A stretch of DNA of 20,905 nucleotides from the NCBI GenBank assembly GCA_900769535.1, contig CAAGHB010000084.1, positions 1-20,905 on the forward strand, written 5' to 3'. The notes beneath the pieces are model-generated. The model had not been told where the DNA came from and did no database searches. It was given only the letters and a program-made list of their open reading frames with translations. This document shows positions 7,395 through 14,795 of this stretch, in pieces. Made by a program: the position numbers and the translations under genes. Within the stretch, counting starts at the first letter, position 1, and every line of letters begins with the position of its first letter. Source of the DNA: Clostridia bacterium (lineage in GTDB: Bacteria > Bacillota > Clostridia > Oscillospirales > Acutalibacteraceae).

Positions 7395-8122
7395 GAATAA
7401 TGACCTTTGCAAAAAGATGTTCAAAAGAGATTTTACGCGACCCAATCAATCTCCTCTTTGGCTTGGGGTTTCCTTTGGCACTGCTCTTGCTTCTCAGCGC
7501 AATGCAAGCAAATATTCCTGTTATCTTGTTCGAAATCAATACGTTGACCCCCGGTATTACCGTATTCGGACTTTCATTTATGACTCTTTTTTCCGCAACT
7601 TTGATATCAAAAGACCGAGAAAGCGCGTTTTTGCAGAGATTGTACACAACGCCGCTTACGGGATTTGAATTTATCATTGGGTATATGCTCCCGATTTTGC
7701 CTATTGCTATCGGACAGACTGTTGTATGTTATCTGTTTGCAATTCCTTTGGGATTGACTGTCAGCGTAAACATAGTTTATGCTGTGATTGGAATAGTCCC
7801 TATGGCTATTTTTAATATCGCACTTGGGCTTTTGTGTGGCAGTGTTCTTGGAGTTAAGCAGGTCGGTGGTATTTGCGGAGCATTACTTACCAATTTCTCC
7901 GCGTGGCTTTCGGGCGTTTGGTTCGATTTAAAGCTTGTGGGAGGTGTATTTGAAAAATTAGCCGATGCACTTCCGTTTGTTCATGCGGTAGAAATGGAAA
8001 AAGCATTATTTAACGGAAATTTTAATGGCGCTTTGGCACATATTCTACCGGTTATTGTGTATAGTTTGATTGCGACGGCTGTTGCAGTGTTATGTTTTTT
8101 CAGGCAAATGAAAAAGCAGTAA
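7391..8122 (+). CDS. ABC-2 type permease (DrrB-like)
   Basis: A 243-aa integral membrane protein with about six membrane segments. It carries the ABC-2 family features LFGLGFPLALLLLLSA near the N-terminus, SKDRESAFLQRLYTTPLTG as the cytosolic loop before segment 3, and a later ANFSAWLSGVWF-like stretch (here TNFSAWLSGVWFDLKLVG). The start is GTG at 7391, overlapping the ATPase stop, with AAGGAGGGG just upstream. Together with the preceding ATPase it forms a two-gene exporter (two copies of each expected). The short size and the lack of a large extracellular domain fit the DrrB type rather than YhgE/Pip types. Confidence 0.9.
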   Translation: MRIMTFAKRCSKEILRDPINLLFGLGFPLALLLLLSAMQANIPVILFEINTLTPGITVFGLSFMTLFSATLISKDRESAFLQRLYTTPLTGFEFIIGYMLPILPIAIGQTVVCYLFAIPLGLTVSVNIVYAVIGIVPMAIFNIALGLLCGSVLGVKQVGGICGALLTNFSAWLSGVWFDLKLVGGVFEKLADALPFVHAVEMEKALFNGNFNGALAHILPVIVYSLIATAVAVLCFFRQMKKQ

Positions 8123-8171
8123 CCTTTTATGGTCAGAGTGTTAATAACTTCATTGACGCAAAAAACAAATA

Positions 8172-8215
8172 AAAGATTCTCAACTGCGCAAACTGCGTGT
8201 CGAGAATCTTTTTTT
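8172..8215 (+). terminator. Intrinsic terminator after the ABC exporter
   Basis: AAGATTCTC (8173-8181) pairs with GAGAATCTT (8202-8210) around a 20-nt loop, followed by seven T. It lies about 50 nt after the permease stop. Confidence 0.8.
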
Positions 8216-8314
8216 ATTTCGTGTGAACTTTTGTGTGAATTTTATAATGCAATTTGTAATAATTTCAGTACATAAAAAATACTTGATAAAATCCCGAAAA
8301 ACCTTGATATATAA

Positions 8315-8344
8315 AGAGAAAGCCGCATTTCTGCGGCTTTCTCT
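8315..8344 (-). terminator. Hairpin terminator after tRNA-Pro
   Basis: A perfect 12-bp stem AGAGAAAGCCGC / GCGGCTTTCTCT with a 6-nt loop starts two nt after the encoded CCA of tRNA-Pro on the minus strand. The U-rich tail is short (TTTATAT). Confidence 0.8.
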
Positions 8345-8346
8345 AT

Positions 8347-8423
8347 TGGTCCGAGTGACAGGAGTCGAACCTGCGGCCTCTTGAACCCCATTCAAGCGCT
8401 CTACCAAACTGGGCTACACCCGG
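8347..8423 (-). tRNA. tRNA-Pro (anticodon GGG)
   Basis: A 77-nt cloverleaf on the minus strand. Acceptor CCGGGTG pairs with CACTCGG. The D-arm has GCCC-AGTTTGGTA-GAGC. The anticodon stem CTTGA/TCAAG encloses loop ATGGGGT, giving anticodon GGG. The T-arm is GCAGG-TTCGACT-CCTGT. Discriminator A is followed by an encoded CCA. It decodes CCC and CCU. It lies between secG and its own terminator. Confidence 0.96.
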
Positions 8424-8474
8424 ATATCTCGCAGACAGCTATTGCTATCTGCGGACTATTTATTCTTGTAATAA

Positions 8475-8720
8475 TTAGATCATTGCAAGAACGAATGCGA
8501 TAACAACAAGGATCATAAAAACGATCGCAATAACCTTTGTCCAACGAGCAAGGAAGGCGTCAACCGAACGTGCCTTGTTCTTTGACAAAAAGGTATCAGC
8601 TCCGCCTGAAATCGCACCGTTAATTCCGGCTCTGCGTCCTTCTTGAAGAAGGATGGCTGCGATAATAACGATAGCGAAAATTATAATAAGGGAGCCAACA
8701 ATGATTTCTGCAACACTCAT
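8475..8720 (-). CDS. secG: Preprotein translocase subunit SecG
   Basis: An 81-aa protein with two membrane segments (about residues 5-25 and 60-80). The linking cytosolic segment carries LLQEGRRAGINGAISGGADT, the characteristic SecG pattern (LLQxG...GxxGaisGGa). SecG is the small accessory subunit of the SecYEG channel and helps SecA-driven export. AAGGAGG lies 8-9 nt upstream of the ATG. It has its own promoter at 8766-8794, and the tRNA-Pro gene follows on the same strand. In other Firmicutes secG is often next to rnr and smpB; that is not the case here. Confidence 0.95.
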   Translation of the reverse strand: MSVAEIIVGSLIIIFAIVIIAAILLQEGRRAGINGAISGGADTFLSKNKARSVDAFLARWTKVIAIVFMILVVIAFVLAMI

Positions 8721-8765
8721 TATATAAAACCTCCTTAAAAGGTACGCATCAACAATGCGAATAAT

Positions 8766-8794
8766 ATAATATCACATACTCGGACAAAATGCAA
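8766..8794 (-). promoter_or_regulatory. SigA-type promoter of secG
   Basis: On the minus strand TTGCAT (8794-8789), a 17-nt spacer and TATTAT (8771-8766). It starts in the gap after the oadA-like gene, where no terminator is visible, so read-through from the biotin operon may add to it. Confidence 0.7.
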
Positions 8795-8801
8795 GTGTTT
8801 T

Positions 8802-10199
8802 TTACATAGGATGTATCATTTTATCCATATCGAGTAATTCGCCGTTAAGGCCGAGCTTTTTATTACGTCTTTGCTCAAAGAATTTGACGGCAACTTGACC
8901 GAATTGAGCGTAGGAAAGTACGTCTTCATCCTGTTCAGCCCAGGGCTTAACATCTTCTCTAAGCTTGTCGAGCTCGGGCTCTATTTTATCAGCGGGACGG
9001 CAATCAATCGGCTCGTCGTCTCCGATAATCTTTTTACGGAATTCGTCATCGATGGGAAGGGGAGTATGACCGTATTCGCCGCGAACAAGTCCCTTAAATT
9101 CGTTTGTAACCATCTTGTATCTTTCGCCCATAATGACGTTGTAAACGGCCTGGGTTCCAACAATCTGGCTTGACGGAGTAACAAGCGGCGGATATCCGCA
9201 ATCTGCACGAACCTTCGGTACTTCTTCAAGAACCTCGGTGAGCTTTTCCTCTTTTCCTGCCTGTTTAAGCTGGGAAACGAGGTTCGACAGCATACCGCCC
9301 GGCACCTGATAAATGAGCGCCTTTGCGTCAACGCCCATAACCTTTGTGCTGAGAAGTCCGCTTGCTAAATATTCTTCTTTTACAGCTGCAAAGTGCTTTG
9401 AGATTTCGTCAATTTTTTCGATATCGAGACCGGTGTCGTACTCGGTACCGCTGAATGCGGCTACCATCGACTCGGTTGCAGGATGTGACGTTCCCATTGC
9501 GAGAGGAGAAAGCGCAGTGTCAACAACGTCTGCACCTGCTTCAACCGCCTTCATGAGAACCATTGATGCGAGTCCTGACGTGTAATGAGAATGTACCTGA
9601 ATCGGCACTTTTACAGTCTCTTTGAGTGCTTTTACAAGGTCGTATGTGCCGTAAGGAGTGAGCAATCCGGCCATATCCTTTACACAAATCGAGTCGGCAC
9701 CGATTTCTTCGAGCTGTTTTGCATATTTTGTATAGTATTCGATGTCAAAAACGGGACCTGTTGTATACGAAATTGCCGCCTGAACGTGCGCCTTTTCCTT
9801 TTTAGCCGCGTTGATTGCGGTGGTAAGGTTTCTCGGGTCGTTAAGGGCGTCAAATATACGTAAAATGTCGATTCCGTTTGCCACCGACTTTTGAACAAGG
9901 TATTCAACTACGTCGTCGGCATAGTGACGGTAGCCGAGCATATTCTGTCCTCTGAAAAGCATTTGTAGCTTTGTTTTCGGACAATGTTTACGTATGGTGC
10001 GAAGTCTTTCCCACGGGTCCTCGCTTAAAAAGCGGAGACAAGCATCGAATGTAGCACCACCCCAGCATTCAAGGGAGTGATAACCGATGTCATCAAGCTT
10101 TTCAAGCACTGGAATCATCTGCTCGGTTGTCATTCTTGTTGCGACGAGTGACTGGTGAGCATCGCGTAAAATAGTTTCGGTAATTTTTACAGAAGCCAT
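8802..10199 (-). CDS. oadA: OadA-type (transcarboxylase 5S-like) carboxyltransferase subunit
   Basis: A 465-aa pyruvate/oxaloacetate carboxyltransferase subunit of the HMGL-like TIM-barrel type. Visible residues of the metal site are Asp13 in RDAHQS, Lys174 in VKDMAG (the lysine that is carbamylated in the family), and His203 and His205 in VHSHYTSG. RGQNMLGY (83-90) and FDALND (116-121) are hallmark motifs. The C-terminal conserved carboxylase domain (about 300-440) is present. There is no fused biotinyl domain; the carrier is the next gene upstream. Oxaloacetate decarboxylase alpha normally ends in such a domain, so the split form is like the 5S subunit of propionibacterial transcarboxylase. 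It would move carboxyl between oxaloacetate/pyruvate and carboxybiotin. It follows the carrier gene by 18 nt. Confidence 0.9.
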   Translation of the reverse strand: MASVKITETILRDAHQSLVATRMTTEQMIPVLEKLDDIGYHSLECWGGATFDACLRFLSEDPWERLRTIRKHCPKTKLQMLFRGQNMLGYRHYADDVVEYLVQKSVANGIDILRIFDALNDPRNLTTAINAAKKEKAHVQAAISYTTGPVFDIEYYTKYAKQLEEIGADSICVKDMAGLLTPYGTYDLVKALKETVKVPIQVHSHYTSGLASMVLMKAVEAGADVVDTALSPLAMGTSHPATESMVAAFSGTEYDTGLDIEKIDEISKHFAAVKEEYLASGLLSTKVMGVDAKALIYQVPGGMLSNLVSQLKQAGKEEKLTEVLEEVPKVRADCGYPPLVTPSSQIVGTQAVYNVIMGERYKMVTNEFKGLVRGEYGHTPLPIDDEFRKKIIGDDEPIDCRPADKIEPELDKLREDVKPWAEQDEDVLSYAQFGQVAVKFFEQRRNKKLGLNGELLDMDKMIHPM

Positions 10200-10217
10200 G
10201 ATAACCTTCCTTTTAAA

Positions 10218-10628
10218 TTAGTTGAGTGAAATGAGGAGGGCGCCTGAATCAACCGTGTCGCCCTTTGAAACGTGAACGTCTGCAACGGTACCGTCGCAAG
10301 GAGCTTTAATTTCGTTTTCCATTTTCATAGCTTCGAGTATGAGAAGTGTGTCGCCGTTTTTAACAGCGTCACCGACGTTAACCTTTATGTCGATGATATT
10401 TCCCGGCATCGGGCTGTTCACCTTTTCTGCGCCGGTGGTGCCGGTAGCGGCAGGGGCAGCAGCGGGCTGGGCAGCAGGTGCAGGTGCGGCAGCGGGAGCT
10501 GCAACGGGAGCAGCAGGTGCATCGGCTACGGGAGCAGCAGCGGGTGCGGAAGCCGAGAAAGCGCCGCCTGCTTCTTCAACTGCAACGTCATAGGTTTTTC
10601 CGTTAACGGTAATTTTAAACTGTTTCAT
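10218..10628 (-). CDS. Biotin carboxyl carrier protein (1.3S / MmdC-like)
   Basis: A 136-aa biotin carrier. Residues 1-20 form a short N-terminal strand segment (MKQFKITVNGKTYDVAVEEA), as in 1.3S and GcdC/MmdC proteins. Residues about 24-62 are an Ala/Pro-rich flexible linker. Residues 68-136 are the biotinyl domain with PMPGNI and EAMKMENEI, Lys102 being the biotin site. It would swing carboxybiotin between the carboxyltransferase encoded before it and the OadA-like subunit encoded after it. Spacing to both neighbours is about 20 nt, so one operon. The linker DNA is markedly more GC-rich than its surroundings because of the GCN/CCN codons, which is not a sign of transfer. Confidence 0.94.
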   Translation of the reverse strand: MKQFKITVNGKTYDVAVEEAGGAFSASAPAAAPVADAPAAPVAAPAAAPAPAAQPAAAPAATGTTGAEKVNSPMPGNIIDIKVNVGDAVKNGDTLLILEAMKMENEIKAPCDGTVADVHVSKGDTVDSGALLISLN

Positions 10629-10652
10629 TTTTATATCTCTCCAATCGGTAAA

Positions 10653-11921
10653 TTACAGAATAGTAACGGTGTGCTTTTTGTCAAGGGTAGAAACTCTCTT
10701 TGAAAGGAGCATATCGAGGGTGATTCGGAGCTTTGCACAAAGCTCGTCCTCGTTGACGATGTCGCTTACATATCCGTTTGAAGCGGCCTTTTCAGCCGAG
10801 GCCTCGTTTTTAATATACTCGTCAAGGAGAACCTGCTTGTCCTCGCCATCGAGAATACGCTTGTTATATACAATATTCATGGCGGCTTCGGGGTCAATCG
10901 GTGAAATTACTGAGCCGTTAACGGCGATAACCTCGTCGGCGCCTGATGCCTTTCCTGCAAAGGTCATATATGCGGGGCCGTATGCCTTTCCGTTAATGAC
11001 GGTGATTTTAGCTGTTGTAGCGTTAGCGTATGCCTTTGTTAAGGCGGCGGCTGACTTTAACGAGCAGTTGCAGGAGGTGTAGTATCCTTCGGTGTTAACA
11101 AATGTGATAACCGGAATTGAATAAGCGTCGCAAATTCCGAGGAAGGAGATAATTTTTTTGCTATCCTTGCTCTTAATCACGCCGTCAACGTTAATCATAC
11201 CCACGCTCATACCGCCGAGACGTGCAAAAGCGGTCTTTGCCGAATATTCCTCACCCTTATTGAGAGGAATTACGCTTCCTGCGTCGGCAATTCGCGCTAT
11301 GATACAGCCACAGCCGCAGTCGGCACCTGCCATGTCGGCAATCGGTGCCTCGCCGAGATTATTTGACGGCAGGGCGCAAATCAAGTTTTTAGCATTTTCG
11401 AGGGCAGAAGCCAAATCGTCGGCTATAATCTGAGCATTCTTGTTAGCGTCAATGCCGTCGTCGCCCGATTTGTCAAGGAATAGCTTTGCATCCTTTGTAG
11501 CGATAACGATATCGGAGCACATTGCCCAAATTGCAGATGATGCGCCGCAAATCCCCTTTATCACGGCAATCTGCGGAACGACACCTGAGAGTCGGTCGGC
11601 TTTTGCGATAAGGGAAGAATATGCCTGCATAGCTCCGAGCCCTTCGTCAATGTGACCGCCTATTGAATCATAAACGCCGATAATGGGATATCCCGTTTTT
11701 TCGGCAAGGTCGTACAGTTTAATAAGTTTATCTGCTTGCTTTGCGCCCATAGCGCCGCCGTTTACATCGGCGTCCTGAACAAAAGCGTAGCAGGGGCAAC
11801 CGTTAATTGAGCCAAAGCCGGTAACAACCTCGCAGTTATCTGTAAGTCGGTCAAGCTCGGTAAAGCTACCCTGGTCGAATATACCGGATAAAATTGCCTT
11901 TGCAGCATATTCATTAGCCAT
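10653..11921 (-). CDS. Divergent acyl-CoA carboxyltransferase subunit (12S/MmdA-like)
   Basis: A 422-aa carboxyltransferase of the crotonase-fold AccD5/MmdA/12S class, shorter than the usual 505-525 aa. The N-lobe shows FDQGSFTELD, GAMGAKQADKL, DSIGGHIDEG and IKGICGASSAIWAMCSDIVI (residues about 121-140), with GICGASSA supplying the first oxyanion site. The C-lobe shows VNTEGYYTSCNCS where most members have DxPGFLPG. It also has GKAYGPAYMTF where most have RKAYGGAYxVM, and a closing SPIDPEAAMNIVYNKRI. It would carboxylate or decarboxylate an acyl-CoA using carboxybiotin; the acyl group is unknown. First gene of the biotin operon; AGGAGG lies 7 nt before the ATG. The divergence makes the substrate, or even activity, uncertain. 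Confidence 0.82.
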   Translation of the reverse strand: MANEYAAKAILSGIFDQGSFTELDRLTDNCEVVTGFGSINGCPCYAFVQDADVNGGAMGAKQADKLIKLYDLAEKTGYPIIGVYDSIGGHIDEGLGAMQAYSSLIAKADRLSGVVPQIAVIKGICGASSAIWAMCSDIVIATKDAKLFLDKSGDDGIDANKNAQIIADDLASALENAKNLICALPSNNLGEAPIADMAGADCGCGCIIARIADAGSVIPLNKGEEYSAKTAFARLGGMSVGMINVDGVIKSKDSKKIISFLGICDAYSIPVITFVNTEGYYTSCNCSLKSAAALTKAYANATTAKITVINGKAYGPAYMTFAGKASGADEVIAVNGSVISPIDPEAAMNIVYNKRILDGEDKQVLLDEYIKNEASAEKAASNGYVSDIVNEDELCAKLRITLDMLLSKRVSTLDKKHTVTIL

Positions 11922-11944
11922 TAAAATTCCTCCTGATTATCATA

Positions 11945-11959
11945 GGTCATCACTTGACC
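11945..11959. promoter_or_regulatory. Inverted repeat in the leader of the biotin-enzyme operon
   Basis: GGTCA-TCACT-TGACC is a perfect 5-bp inverted repeat with a 5-bp centre. It sits between an A/T-rich region with TATAAT-like sequences (about 11977-11998) and the ribosome site of the carboxyltransferase gene. Position and symmetry suit an operator; no regulator is adjacent. Confidence 0.35.
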
Positions 11960-11999
11960 CCATTTTAATTTCCATATTTTGATTATATTATATTATTCG

Positions 12000-12392
12000 T
12001 CAATTATCAAGCGTTTCTGTGCCTTTTGAACAATTTTTACACATTGTAAATAAATTTATGATGTTTATGCAATCGTCCTCGTCGTTTTCAATATAGCGAA
12101 GCAGTTTAAATGCATCCTTTGGTGAGTTACCGTGGAGGTTGCAGAGGATAATTCCTCGGTTGATGGCATAGTTCATCGTTGCTCTCGAAATAAGGTCGCA
12201 CAGCCAAATATCCTTTTCGGCAGGGGAAACTTCATAGAGCATAAACACTCCGTCGATAATTGAAAATTTCGAATAGCCGACAAATTCACCTGTGTCGGTG
12301 TCGGTAGCAATCATGGCGTTAGCGCCGTCAAAGATATTATTATCAAAAATTTCGGCTATTTGCTCATTTGTAGCAGGTTTTACGTGAATCAT
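12000..12392 (-). CDS. Small GNAT-like protein of unknown function
   Basis: A 130-aa soluble protein. The order of segments suggests a minimal GNAT-like fold: MIHVKPATNEQIAEIF, a strand with IATDTDTGEFVGYSKFSIID, a strand with VFMLYEVSPAEKDIWLCDLI, then a helix and FKLLRYIENDEDD. The acetyl-CoA loop (Q/RxxGxG/A) is not evident, so enzymatic activity is doubtful. Its ATG overlaps the stop of the RluB-type gene by four nt (ATGA), which places it last in the scpAB-dacF-rluB operon. Translational coupling is likely. The C-terminus has three cysteines (TMCKNCSK and an earlier DDC). I recognise the arrangement but not a function. Confidence 0.6.
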   Translation of the reverse strand: MIHVKPATNEQIAEIFDNNIFDGANAMIATDTDTGEFVGYSKFSIIDGVFMLYEVSPAEKDIWLCDLISRATMNYAINRGIILCNLHGNSPKDAFKLLRYIENDEDDCINIINLFTMCKNCSKGTETLDN

Positions 12393-13168
12393 CTTTTTCT
12401 GCCTCTCTTTTTAGGTTGTTCTTCTGTCTCGCTCTTGTCACATCGAAGCGCATCACAGCGAAGTTTTGTAATCTCCTTTTCGGTAAGCTCACGCCATTTT
12501 CCGGGTTTTAGCATACCGAGCTTTATTGTGCCTATTGCGGTGCGTTTGAGCCGTATTACACGAAGGTCAACTGCTTCACACATACGTCTTATCTGACGGT
12601 TTTTGCCTTCGTAAAGAATAATTGACAGCACCGTTCTGTCCTCGGCCGATTCCATAACGCTGATTTCGCAGGGAAGTGTCTTTATTCCATCGTCGAGCAC
12701 AACGCCGTCGGTAAGTTTTGTTATTGTTTCGTCGGTAACCTTGCCCCTGACGGTAACTCGGTAGGTCTTGCCGAGCTTGCTCCTCGGGTGCATCATCATG
12801 TTGGCGAATTCACCGTCATTAGTCATGAGCAGCATACCTTCGCTGTCCTTGTCAAGACGGCCGACGGGATAAATTCTTTCCTTGATTGTTTTTGTAAGGT
12901 CGGTAACGCATTTTCTTTCTCTGTCATCGGTCACCGAGGTCAAGTATCCGCGCGGTTTATTTATTACAATATAAACCTTTTCCGATTCGTTTTTAATCGG
13001 CTTTCCGTGAACGGTGACGAGGTCTCTGCGCGGGTCAATTTTGTCACCGAGCTTTGCAACGCGTCCGTTTACCTTAACAAAGCGCGATTCAATAAGTTCT
13101 TCTGCTTTTCGGCGTGAAGTTATTCCGCATTCCGATATGTATTTTTGCAATCTTACCTTTTCGTTCAT
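12389..13168 (-). CDS. rluB: RluB/RsuA-family rRNA pseudouridine synthase
   Basis: A 259-aa enzyme. Residues 5-50 form an S4 domain (VRLQKYISECGITSRRKAEE, then KVNGRVAKLGDKID). The catalytic RsuA/RluB/E/F domain has VINKPRGYLTSV (68-79) and the catalytic motif GRLDKDSEGMLLMTNDGE with Asp106. EGKNRQIRRMCEAV appears near residue 205. The basic tail ends KKRGRKR. RluB of B. subtilis and E. coli modifies helix 89 of 23S rRNA next to the peptidyl-transferase centre; the same role is likely here. It lies 9 nt after the D-Ala-D-Ala carboxypeptidase gene, with AAGGAG in the intervening DNA. The family is common in this cluster in Clostridia. Confidence 0.92.
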   Translation of the reverse strand: MNEKVRLQKYISECGITSRRKAEELIESRFVKVNGRVAKLGDKIDPRRDLVTVHGKPIKNESEKVYIVINKPRGYLTSVTDDRERKCVTDLTKTIKERIYPVGRLDKDSEGMLLMTNDGEFANMMMHPRSKLGKTYRVTVRGKVTDETITKLTDGVVLDDGIKTLPCEISVMESAEDRTVLSIILYEGKNRQIRRMCEAVDLRVIRLKRTAIGTIKLGMLKPGKWRELTEKEITKLRCDALRCDKSETEEQPKKRGRKR

Positions 13169-13177
13169 TGTGTCTCC

Positions 13178-14320
13178 TTATTTTGCGCCGAAAAGCGCCT
13201 TTAACCAATATTTATAGTCCTTGTTTACTATCGTATATTTACCCGATTTAATTTCATTTGCCGCCGTAATTTTCGCTCGGGCGATTTCCTTGTCTCCTAT
13301 GAAATATACTACGTGACCGAGAACCTGCTCCTTTTTAATCGGGGCAAAGATAAAGCGGTTAAGCTCGGTTTTAAAGGTTACATTATTAAATTGTTCGGGT
13401 AGCAGTGTCACCTTCGGCGGAGTAAAATCAATCGTAATTTTTTCATCTGAGTTTGCAACCGCAATGTTTGAAATATCGTCGGGAGTATACAGCTCGTCGG
13501 TTTTCAGCTGGGAAAAGCCGTAATCGAGCAGTGTAGCGTGGTCCGACCAATCGCTCGGCGCGTTGAGAGTAACGGCGATAACCCCCATGCCGTTTTTTTC
13601 AGCGCAGGAAACGAGGCAACGTCCCGACTTTTTTGTAAATCCGGTTTTAATTCCGATTGCGCCGTCATAGTACCATAATAATTTGTTGTGATTTTTAAGT
13701 GTGCGCCGGTATGGCGGATTTCCGTATTCGAGTGTTTTCGTCTTGCTTGCACAGGCGGCGGCAAATTCCTCGTTTTTCATGGCGTATACCGCAAGCTTTG
13801 CCATATCTATTGCCGTTGAATAATGCTCCTCGTCGTCAAGCCCCGACGGCGTGACAAAATTTGTATCGGTCATACCGATTTCTGCCGCCTTTTTGTTCAT
13901 TAGAACGGCAAAATCCTCGATAGAGCCGGCAATCGAAATTGCCGTTGCGTTGGCGGCATCGTTTCCGCTTGCAAGCAACATTCCGTATAAAAGGTCTCGG
14001 TAATGTACTCGGTCACCCTCCATTAGTCCCATGGATGAGCCCTCTACCGTTACCATTTCTTTTGTAGCGATAATTTCTTCGTCAAGGTCGCACATTTCGC
14101 AAAGAAGAAGCGCCGTCATGATTTTTGTAGTACTGGCCATGCTGGTTTTTACCCTGCCGTTTTTTTCACAGATAAGCTCACCCGTATTCATTTCGACAGC
14201 AGCGGCATATTTAGCCGATACGGAAGGAATTTCACGCGGAGCCGAAGCATAAACCGAATCGGCCAAATTCGTTATTAAAATCGCAACAGTGACACCTAAA
14301 ATAATCAGCCGTTTTATCAT
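13178..14320 (-). CDS. D-alanyl-D-alanine carboxypeptidase (PBP5/DacF type)
   Basis: A 380-aa low-molecular-mass penicillin-binding protein (peptidase S11). A signal peptide (residues 1-26) ends SVYASA. The active-site triads are complete: Ser63-x-x-Lys66 in ASTTKIM, Ser118-Gly-Asn120 in SGNDAAN, and Lys225-Thr-Gly227 in KTGFTKKSG. The C-terminal PBP5-like domain (about 280-380) follows, with no strong amphipathic anchor visible. It trims the terminal D-Ala from peptidoglycan stems. I chose the ATG at 14320, nine codons inside the longest frame. AAAGGCG lies 10 nt upstream of it, and the signal peptide then starts normally (MIKRLIILGV). Context next to gerW fits the sporulation DacF/DacB branch, which acts on the spore cortex. 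Confidence 0.93.
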   Translation of the reverse strand: MIKRLIILGVTVAILITNLADSVYASAPREIPSVSAKYAAAVEMNTGELICEKNGRVKTSMASTTKIMTALLLCEMCDLDEEIIATKEMVTVEGSSMGLMEGDRVHYRDLLYGMLLASGNDAANATAISIAGSIEDFAVLMNKKAAEIGMTDTNFVTPSGLDDEEHYSTAIDMAKLAVYAMKNEEFAAACASKTKTLEYGNPPYRRTLKNHNKLLWYYDGAIGIKTGFTKKSGRCLVSCAEKNGMGVIAVTLNAPSDWSDHATLLDYGFSQLKTDELYTPDDISNIAVANSDEKITIDFTPPKVTLLPEQFNNVTFKTELNRFIFAPIKKEQVLGHVVYFIGDKEIARAKITAANEIKSGKYTIVNKDYKYWLKALFGAK

Positions 14321-14357
14321 ATCAAAATCACGCCTTTCGTGGCGCATTTCATAAATT

Positions 14358-14387
14358 ACACGCCCGCAAAATTATATGCAGGCGTGC
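14358..14387 (-). other. Hairpin between gerW and the carboxypeptidase gene
   Basis: On the minus strand CACGCC-T-GCA pairs with TGC-G-GGCGTG, with a U-G pair in the middle and an 8-nt loop. No T run follows. It may be a weak terminator, an RNA-processing site or an mRNA stabiliser in the 91-nt gap. Confidence 0.4.
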
Positions 14388-14411
14388 TTGGCCGATAGTA
14401 TTTCAGTTTTT

Positions 14412-14795
14412 TTATTCCTTATCCTCTTTTTTGTCCTTTTTAAATAAGGCGGTAACCTTGTCAAAAAGTGCGGGAATGAGGTCGATTGCCTTATCGGTTG
14501 AGTTCATATTCTTGTTAATTTGAAGCATTTTGACATCGCTTCCGTTTACAACGATGAATGCGGTAGGAGTGACCGAAACGCCGGCTCCTGCGCCGCCGCC
14601 GAAAAGCTGCGCATTGTTTTTTGAAGGAAAGTCACTTCCGCCCGACGCAAAGCCGAACGAAATTTTAGAAATCGGGATGATTACAATTCCGTTTTCGAGG
14701 GAAATTTCCTTGCCGATAATTGTGTCGGCGTCTACCATTGCGCGAATTTTGTCCATTGTAACGTCCATAATTCCTTTGATTGCATTATCACTCAT
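14412..14795 (-). CDS. gerW: GerW (YtfJ) family sporulation protein
   Basis: A 127-aa GerW/YtfJ-family protein. It has an N-terminal helix MSDNAIKGIMDVTMDKIRAM, then DADTIIGKEISLENGIVIIP, then ISFGFASGGSDF. The Gly-rich block FGGGAGAGVSVTPTAFIVVN and the closing PALFDKVTALFKKDKKED are also typical. All are family signatures. In B. subtilis the protein is made in the forespore and helps germination through L-alanine receptors (family knowledge). Its ATG overlaps the DUF2953 stop by four nt. The pairing ScpB, DUF2953, GerW, DacF is a common clostridial order. Presence supports a spore-forming lineage, though it does not prove sporulation. Confidence 0.93.
   Translation of the reverse strand: MSDNAIKGIMDVTMDKIRAMVDADTIIGKEISLENGIVIIPISKISFGFASGGSDFPSKNNAQLFGGGAGAGVSVTPTAFIVVNGSDVKMLQINKNMNSTDKAIDLIPALFDKVTALFKKDKKEDKE

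Noticed and set aside
8180..8407. A 75-residue minus-strand frame with VQEAAGSTPVTRTN
   Set aside because: It is a translation across tRNA-Pro and two terminators, not a gene.
10339..10593. Ala-rich plus-strand frames opposite the biotin carrier
   Set aside because: They mirror the GC-rich Ala/Pro linker codons of the real minus-strand gene and lack start signals.
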